This document shows, piece after piece, positions 6,676-11,481 of a stretch of 11,481 nucleotides of DNA (positions within the stretch are counted from its first letter, which is position 1; each line of letters begins with the position of its first letter). The stretch comes from Bog-950 sp964620645 (lineage in GTDB: Bacteria > Bacteroidota > Bacteroidia > Chitinophagales > LD1): assembly GCA_964620645.1 (NCBI GenBank), contig CAZUHU010000126.1, positions 1 through 11,481 of the forward strand, in the 5' to 3' direction. The position numbers and the translations under genes are program-made. Under the pieces are notes generated by a model, which saw nothing but the letters and a program-made list of their open reading frames with translations, did not search any database and was not told where the DNA came from.

Positions 6676-7050
6676 TTATCTCCAGGTCTTCGCGAAGTAG
6701 GGTTTAAAGTCATCGCTTACCGTTTCCTTTTGCTGCCAGTATTTCAGGCTAACCACGTGTCCATCTTTAGTGCGTAATAAGCGGCCAAAGATGGCATTGG
6801 TGGCATTAAAGGTTACATCAGTAACGCCTATGGTAAACGTATTAGGGGCTACCGGTGGTGGTGGCGCTTCTTCTCCCGGTTTTGGGGCCGCTGCCTTGGG
6901 CGCCGGCGTTTGCGAAACAACAACTGTATATCCGTTAAATTCTAAAAGCTCTTTAAGAAAGGCAACACGCTCAGGCTTCGCATTCTTTTCTACAATGGCA
7001 CACTTTACTCCTTCAAGGTCATCAAACGTATGGTTCTGGTTAATTGCCAT
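6676..7050 (-). CDS. Small protein with Pro/Ala-rich linker, downstream of nuoN; unknown function
   Basis: A 124-aa soluble protein that I do not recognise. The N-terminal half (about 10-47, with CAIVEKNAKPERVAFLKELL and then NGYTVVV) looks like a beta-alpha-beta unit. A low-complexity Pro/Ala/Lys/Glu linker runs from about 48 to 70. The C-terminal part (71-124) is strand-rich, with FTIGVTDVTFNATNAIFGR (72-90) and SLKYWQQ (101-107). There is no signal peptide, membrane segment or cysteine motif. It begins 46 bp after the nuoN stop on the same strand, with a hairpin in the gap, and is the last gene before the convergent terminator at 6630-6655. Cotranscription with the complex I operon is likely but unproven. 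It has no resemblance to any of the fourteen core Nuo subunits, so a structural role in the complex should not be assumed. Confidence 0.8.
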   Translation of the reverse strand: MAINQNHTFDDLEGVKCAIVEKNAKPERVAFLKELLEFNGYTVVVSQTPAPKAAAPKPGEEAPPPPVAPNTFTIGVTDVTFNATNAIFGRLLRTKDGHVVSLKYWQQKETVSDDFKPYFAKTWR

Positions 7051-7069
7051 TTTACTTTTGTTTTTTGTT

Positions 7070-7087
7070 CCTGCCCTTTAGGGTAGG
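7070..7087. other. Intergenic hairpin between nuoN and the small downstream gene
   Basis: CCTGCCC (7070-7076) and GGGTAGG (7081-7087) form a 7-bp stem with one G-T wobble around a TTTA loop. In the transcribed (minus) direction it is followed by an A-rich stretch, not a U tract, so it is not a canonical terminator. It could act as an mRNA processing or stability element separating the nuo genes from the trailing gene, or it may be incidental. Confidence 0.4.
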
Positions 7088-7096
7088 TTGGGGGAG

Positions 7097-8509
7097 CTAC
7101 ATTTTAGCTGCCATCTCAAATATTACATCAAACGTTTTACCTACAAAGCCTGTAACCACTATACCCAACACACAAAGCATAAGGGCAATAAATGCCGGGT
7201 TATTTAAGGATAGCTTGCTTAGTGGTTCACTGCTCTCATCAACAAACATGGCGCGCACAATTCGGAGGTAGTAATACAGCGAAATGATGAGATTAAGCGA
7301 AGCAAAAATGATTAACCACCACTGCCCCATAGCCGCGCCCGTGGTAAGCAAAAACAGTTTGCCGAAAAAGCCCGCTGTTGGCGGAATACCGGCTAAAGAG
7401 AAAAGAGCCAGCGCCAATATAAGCGCCAGTGAAGGGTTGGATTTGTACAGGCCTTTGTATTCATCAATAGTCTCTCTGCCTGTTAACGAAGCTATAACTG
7501 AAACCACACCAAAAGCTGCCAGGTTACTGAACACATATATCAAAACAAAATAAACTACGGAAGCCACGCCCGCAGCAGTAATAGAGGAAATACCAATAAG
7601 CAAATAACCAACCTGCGCTATGGAAGAGAACGCAAGGAAACGTTTAAGGTTTGTTTGCCGCATAGCAAAAAGGTTGCCCACCAGCATGGAGATAGCTGCG
7701 CCAAAAGCAAGCAGATAAAACCAGGTGATAGCCAAATTACCAAAGGCGGTGTAAAAAGTAGAAATAAACGCAAAGGCCATAGCTCCTTTACTTACAACCG
7801 ATAAATAAGCCGTTACGGCTACCGGCGAACCTTCGTAAACGTCGGCTGTCCATAAATGGAAGGGAACAACCGACAGTTTAAATGCAAAACCGGTAAACAC
7901 AATTATAAGCGCCAGCATCTGCATCTTGCCACCTGAAAGGTTCACGGCAATTTCGCTAAAGTTAACGGTGCCGCAGCTGCCGTAAACCAAAGAGATACCG
8001 AATAACAAAATGGCAGATGAAAAGGCTGATGACAGTATCATCTTCAGCGCGGCTTCGCCGCTTGCTTTCTTCTCTAAATCAAAATTACACAGGGCTGCTA
8101 ACGGAATGGTGGAAAGTTCAAGCCCCAGGTAAAACATCAGCAAGTTGCCGCTGCTTAGCATAAAGAACAACCCTAAAAGACTTGAAAGCATCAGCAAATA
8201 AAACTCTGACACATGCTTGTGTTTCTTCAGCCACTCATAACTAAACAAGGAGATAATTAAAGTAGCCAGGTTCAACACATTTTTTTCAATGGCTAACAGC
8301 CTGTTGCTCTTAAACATCTCCCCAAACAGTTGCGCATCTTTATTCCATACAAAACCAAGCGCAAGGTTTAACAATAACAACAGGTTGGTAAAACGGATAA
8401 CAGATTCGTTACCGGCTCGCCCGTCTATCTTTAAAAACAGCAAAATGAAAATGATAGCCGTTAGCGCCAGCTCAAACTTCATTGCCATTATGGTTGTCAT
8501 CCACTCCAT
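7097..8509 (-). CDS. nuoN: NADH-quinone oxidoreductase subunit N
   Basis: Antiporter-like membrane subunit of respiratory complex I, one of three proton-pumping channels in the inner membrane. The protein is 470 aa (E. coli NuoN is about 485) and is hydrophobic throughout, with roughly 13-14 helices. The charged residues of the pumping path are in place by hand alignment to E. coli: E131 in GLELSTIP (TM5 glutamate), K156 in EAALKMIL, K211 in GFAFKLSVVPFHLWTADVY (TM7 lysine), K241 in SVVSKGA (TM8 lysine) and K384 in GFFGKLFL (TM12 lysine). LAFSSIAQVGYLLIG (292-306) and GIPPTAGFFGK (374-384) are family signatures. It is the last nuo gene of the operon: its ATG lies one base after the nuoM stop (TAG-C-ATG), implying translational coupling. 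A small unrecognised gene follows 46 bp downstream. Confidence 0.97.
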   Translation of the reverse strand: MEWMTTIMAMKFELALTAIIFILLFLKIDGRAGNESVIRFTNLLLLLNLALGFVWNKDAQLFGEMFKSNRLLAIEKNVLNLATLIISLFSYEWLKKHKHVSEFYLLMLSSLLGLFFMLSSGNLLMFYLGLELSTIPLAALCNFDLEKKASGEAALKMILSSAFSSAILLFGISLVYGSCGTVNFSEIAVNLSGGKMQMLALIIVFTGFAFKLSVVPFHLWTADVYEGSPVAVTAYLSVVSKGAMAFAFISTFYTAFGNLAITWFYLLAFGAAISMLVGNLFAMRQTNLKRFLAFSSIAQVGYLLIGISSITAAGVASVVYFVLIYVFSNLAAFGVVSVIASLTGRETIDEYKGLYKSNPSLALILALALFSLAGIPPTAGFFGKLFLLTTGAAMGQWWLIIFASLNLIISLYYYLRIVRAMFVDESSEPLSKLSLNNPAFIALMLCVLGIVVTGFVGKTFDVIFEMAAKM

Positions 8510-8510
8510 G

Positions 8511-9998
8511 CTAAAAACCCGCCTTTGCTACATTTTGAATAATGGTTTGCGCTCCCGGCTGTATTAAGTGCTGCAACCAAAACGGAGCAATACCTATAGC
8601 CAATATGCCTGCAATCAATACTACGGCTGCCAACTTCTCATTCCACGATGCATCGCTTAATTCAGTATGATGATTATCTACTATAGGGCCCATCATAACC
8701 TTGCCCAGTGCGCGCAAAATATAAACTGCTGTTACTACTATTGAAGCACAGGCGGCAATAGTAGCCAGGCGATACCACATATCTGCATTTTGCCAGCTAC
8801 CCATAAACACAGTCATCTCCGCCACAAAACCGCTTAGGCCGGGTAAGCCCAACGAGCATAAGCCGGCAATAAAAAATACGGTTCCTAAAAAGGGCATCAC
8901 CTTTAATAAGCCGCCCATATGCGCCACCATGCGCGTATGTGTGCGTTCATACAACATGCCTATAGCTGCGAAGAAAAGGGCCGTCATTAAACCGTGACTT
9001 ACCATTTGTAATACAGCACCAACTATAGCGGTTTGGGTTAACATACCAATACCTAACAGCACAAAGCCACAGTGGCTAACCGAAGAGTAGGCATTGATGT
9101 ATTTCAAATCGGTTTGCATCATGGTGGCAAATGCACCATAAAGTATAGCAATAGCAGCCAGCAGAATTATTACCCATTGGTATTCATGTGCACCTTCGGG
9201 CATTAAATACGTGGCTACACGCAAACAGCCATAGCCGCCCAGCTTCATACTTATACCTGCCAAAAACATAGAGGCTGCGGTTGGTGCCGAAGAGTGGCCA
9301 TCAGGCACCCAGGTATGGAAGGGGAACAAGGCACCGAACACACCAAAGCCTAAAAACAACAGCGGGAAAAACTTGTGCTGCACCTCGGCAGGTATAGGCA
9401 GTTGGCTCAGTTGCATTAAATCAAACGAGTTGATGCCGCTGTAAAAGTAAAGGCCCAGTAAACCAACAAACACTAAAGCGCTGCCGCCCATCAACATCAG
9501 GGCAAGTTTGTTGGCGCTGTATTCCTTTTTACCGCTACCCCAAATGGCTATAAGCAGAAACTTAGGTATAACCGCCAGTTCTAAAAAGAAGAACATGGTG
9601 AAGAGGTCCAGCGAAATGAAAAATCCATAAGCACCCGCGGAGAGGAATAACAGCAGGAAGAAAAACTCCTTCGTCATCTTCTCTACATTCCAGCTTACGA
9701 GTATGCCCGCTAGTACCACAAGCGCCGTAAGCAATATCATGGCTACGGAAATACCATCAACCCCTATATGGTAAGCAATACTAAAAGGTGCATACCACAT
9801 CTGGTTTTGTTCAAACAGCATTTGCGCCGCATTACCCGCAGCGCGTTCGTGCTGGTAAGCAAACAGCAACCAGCCGCATAGGAACAACTGCAGCGTTGAA
9901 CCCAACAGGGCAATAACGCGAATGTGCCTTGCCTCCTTGGCAAACAGTACCGCGGTAGCAGTTAGTACGGGTAATAATATTAATAGAGAGAGATACAT
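8511..9998 (-). CDS. nuoM: NADH-quinone oxidoreductase subunit M
   Basis: Antiporter-like proton-pumping membrane subunit of complex I. The protein is 495 aa, near the usual 490-510, with about 14 helices. Signatures include FFFLELAVIPKFLLIAIWG (136-154) with the TM5 glutamate E140, FPFHTWVPDGHSSAPT (225-240), MKLGGYGCLR (251-260) with the TM8 lysine K252, AYSSVSHCGFVLLGIG (303-318), and LPGLSGFVAEM (385-395). At the position of the TM7 lysine (E. coli K234, AFAVKMPVVPLHGW) this protein reads GFGVFGALFPFHTW, with F221 at the lysine position. The start at 9998 is supported by a GGGA a few bases upstream and by family length. It begins 10 bp after the nuoL stop and ends 1 bp before the nuoN ATG. 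Confidence 0.97.
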   Translation of the reverse strand: MYLSLLILLPVLTATAVLFAKEARHIRVIALLGSTLQLFLCGWLLFAYQHERAAGNAAQMLFEQNQMWYAPFSIAYHIGVDGISVAMILLTALVVLAGILVSWNVEKMTKEFFFLLLFLSAGAYGFFISLDLFTMFFFLELAVIPKFLLIAIWGSGKKEYSANKLALMLMGGSALVFVGLLGLYFYSGINSFDLMQLSQLPIPAEVQHKFFPLLFLGFGVFGALFPFHTWVPDGHSSAPTAASMFLAGISMKLGGYGCLRVATYLMPEGAHEYQWVIILLAAIAILYGAFATMMQTDLKYINAYSSVSHCGFVLLGIGMLTQTAIVGAVLQMVSHGLMTALFFAAIGMLYERTHTRMVAHMGGLLKVMPFLGTVFFIAGLCSLGLPGLSGFVAEMTVFMGSWQNADMWYRLATIAACASIVVTAVYILRALGKVMMGPIVDNHHTELSDASWNEKLAAVVLIAGILAIGIAPFWLQHLIQPGAQTIIQNVAKAGF

Positions 9999-10008
9999 TT
10001 TCCCGAAA

Positions 10009-11481
10009 TCACATTACGTAAATAAATAGAACCGCCAAAGCAATCACCCCCACCAAAAACCAAATAGCATAACTCTGCACATTGCCATCCTGCCAAACTT
10101 TTAACTCTTCGCTGCCATCTTCTGCAGCCATGCTTCCGCCGTTCACCAAACCATCCACTACATTTTTATCTACCCAGGCGGCCGGTTTGCCAATAAGGTT
10201 AAACAACACCCTTTTGGTTACAAACAGGTAAACCTCATCAACGTAAAACTTATGATAAGCCCATTGGTACAATCCTTTCAGCGCATTGGCCACCTTAGCC
10301 GGCTTTTCATTTTCGCTTTTATACATTACCATAGCCAGCAGTATACCGCCCAAGCCAAGCGCTACCGGTGCAATAGCCAATAATAAATGGAAATGTGTTT
10401 CCAGTTGGGCCCCATCTGAAGTAACCAGCGCACCAAAAGGAACAAAGCCCGCAACTATAGCCAGCACTGCTAAAATCATTAAAGGCAACTTCATGGTTAG
10501 TGGCGCTTCGCCGTGATGATCATCATGTGCGCCATGCGTTTCGTAGTCCTTCTTCCAAAAGATGGAGAAATACAAACGGAACATATAGAAGGCCGTTAAG
10601 CCTGCAGTAAACAGGGCAATGCCATAAATAACTTTATTGCTGTGCAAAGCGGCCGTCAATATTTCTTCCTTACTAAAAAAGCCGCTTAATGGCGGCACGC
10701 CTGCAATAGCCAAACAAGCAATCAGGAAGGTGATGTGCGTTACCGGCATATGCTTGCGCAGCCCGCCCATGTCGCCCATTTCGTTGCTGTGCACATAATG
10801 GATAACGGCACCGGCCCCTAAGAACAGCAAGGCCTTAAACATGGCATGGGTAAACAGATGGAACATAGAGGCCATATAACCCAAACCATGTTCACCTCCG
10901 TAACCGGAAACCCCCAGCGCAAACATCATATAGCCGATTTGACTCATGGTGCTGTATGCTAACACGCGTTTAATATCCGTTTGTGTGCAGGCAATAACTG
11001 CAGCAAATAAGGAGGACAGCGCACCCACCCAGGCCACAACTTCTAAGGTAACCGGTGCCGATAAGGCAAACACCGGGAACAAGCGGGCCACTAAATAAAC
11101 ACCGGCCACCACCATGGTTGCGGCATGTATTAAAGCCGATACAGGCGTTGGACCTTCCATAGCATCAGGCAGCCAAATATGTAGCGGGAACATGGCGCTT
11201 TTACCCGCACCGCCCACAAACACCAACATTAAGCCCCAGCTTAAGGCACTTATGCCGAAGAAGCCACTTGTGATGGCAGACATTAACTGCGGAGAATTGC
11301 TATCTGTCAATCGCGCAATTAGTGTATTAAAGTCTAAGGTTTGCGCATGGAAGGATAACACCAGTATACCTATCAAAAAGCCGAGGTCGGCAAAACGGGT
11401 AACGATAAATGCCTTTTTAGAAGCAGCCACTGCACTGGGCCTGTCAAAATAGTAGCCGATTAAAAGGAAAGAAGAAACACC
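10009..11481 (-). CDS. nuoL: NADH-quinone oxidoreductase subunit L (N-terminus cut off by window edge)
   Basis: Distal antiporter-like proton-pumping subunit of complex I. The frame stays open to the right edge, where it reads GVSSFLLIGYYFDRPSAVAA, so 490 codons are visible and about 120-150 N-terminal residues (and the start) lie outside. An internal GTG at 11430 is not the start. In visible numbering, signatures are GGAGKSAMFPLHIWLPDAME (90-109) with the TM7 lysine K94, the HAATMVVAGVYL segment from H119, VLAYSTMSQIGYM (174-186), MFHLFTHAMFKALLFLGAG (206-224), and GVPPLSGFFSKEEIL with K271. A His/Asp-rich loop (about 313-325) precedes the penultimate helices. The C-terminus has the KFYVDEVY segment (411-418) and the long amphipathic stretch leading into the final helix (about 471-490), corresponding to NuoL's lateral helix and TM16. 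It is transcribed leftward as L-M-N, the usual order. Confidence 0.97.
   Translation of the reverse strand, partial: GVSSFLLIGYYFDRPSAVAASKKAFIVTRFADLGFLIGILVLSFHAQTLDFNTLIARLTDSNSPQLMSAITSGFFGISALSWGLMLVFVGGAGKSAMFPLHIWLPDAMEGPTPVSALIHAATMVVAGVYLVARLFPVFALSAPVTLEVVAWVGALSSLFAAVIACTQTDIKRVLAYSTMSQIGYMMFALGVSGYGGEHGLGYMASMFHLFTHAMFKALLFLGAGAVIHYVHSNEMGDMGGLRKHMPVTHITFLIACLAIAGVPPLSGFFSKEEILTAALHSNKVIYGIALFTAGLTAFYMFRLYFSIFWKKDYETHGAHDDHHGEAPLTMKLPLMILAVLAIVAGFVPFGALVTSDGAQLETHFHLLLAIAPVALGLGGILLAMVMYKSENEKPAKVANALKGLYQWAYHKFYVDEVYLFVTKRVLFNLIGKPAAWVDKNVVDGLVNGGSMAAEDGSEELKVWQDGNVQSYAIWFLVGVIALAVLFIYVM

Noticed and set aside
7070..7087. Terminator after nuoN
   Set aside because: The stem is followed by an A-rich, not U-rich, stretch in the direction of nuo transcription.
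6770..7553. Plus-strand open frames at 6770-7081, 7044-7271 and 7284-7553
   Set aside because: They are antisense shadows of the small trailing gene and of nuoN, with no family resemblance and no start signals.
10507..10545. His/Asp-rich loop of NuoL as a novel metal-binding insertion
   Set aside because: His- and acid-rich loops at this place are, as far as I recall, common in bacterial NuoL proteins; nothing here marks this one as special.
1..11481. Search by eye for CRISPR arrays, tRNA/rRNA genes, insertion sequences, phage or defence genes
   Set aside because: Nothing of these kinds was seen; intergenic gaps are all under 200 bp and the genes are core metabolic or respiratory functions.

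Overview
The window looks like chromosomal DNA of a member of the Bacteroidota, probably a Sphingobacteriia- or Chitinophagia-like organism. The grounds are moderate GC, a TAnnTTTG-type promoter upstream of the GDP-mannose gene, start codons mostly without a Shine-Dalgarno sequence, and the protein sequences themselves. This is an impression from reading the sequence, not a database placement. All readable genes look like vertically inherited core or housekeeping genes. I see no mobile element, CRISPR array, tRNA, rRNA or defence cassette.

Layout: (1) 1-1562, minus strand, is the first 520 codons of a RecQ DNA helicase whose C-terminus lies off the left edge. (2) A 173-bp divergent intergenic region carries a perfect 16-bp palindrome and a Bacteroidota-type promoter. 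(3) 1736-2815, plus, is a GDP-mannose pyrophosphorylase. (4) 2889-3908, plus, is a YbdL-type methionine/glutamine aminotransferase interrupted by a 100-N assembly gap. (5) 3909-4838, minus, is a six-helix membrane protein of unknown function; its stop codon directly abuts that of the aminotransferase. (6) 4939-6583, plus, is a compact three-gene group: a YafV-type omega-amidase followed by two small unrecognised soluble proteins. It ends in a REP-like hairpin and a strong rho-independent terminator. (7) 6676-11481, minus, is the distal end of a respiratory complex I operon, nuoL (5' end missing)-nuoM-nuoN, followed by a small unrecognised protein with a Pro/Ala-rich linker.

How the genes fit together: the YbdL-like aminotransferase and the YafV-like omega-amidase are a known functional pair. 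The transaminase can use glutamine to re-aminate 2-keto-4-methylthiobutyrate to methionine, and the amidase removes the alpha-ketoglutaramate by-product. Their proximity here is consistent with that pathway, although a convergent gene separates them. NuoL, NuoM and NuoN are the three antiporter-like, proton-pumping membrane subunits of NADH:quinone oxidoreductase and are tightly packed (10-bp and 1-bp gaps).

I found no convincing previously undescribed system. The items most worth a second look are the two unknown genes coupled to the omega-amidase, the small protein trailing nuoN, an apparent loss of the conserved TM7 lysine in NuoM, and the mis-sized assembly gap in the aminotransferase.
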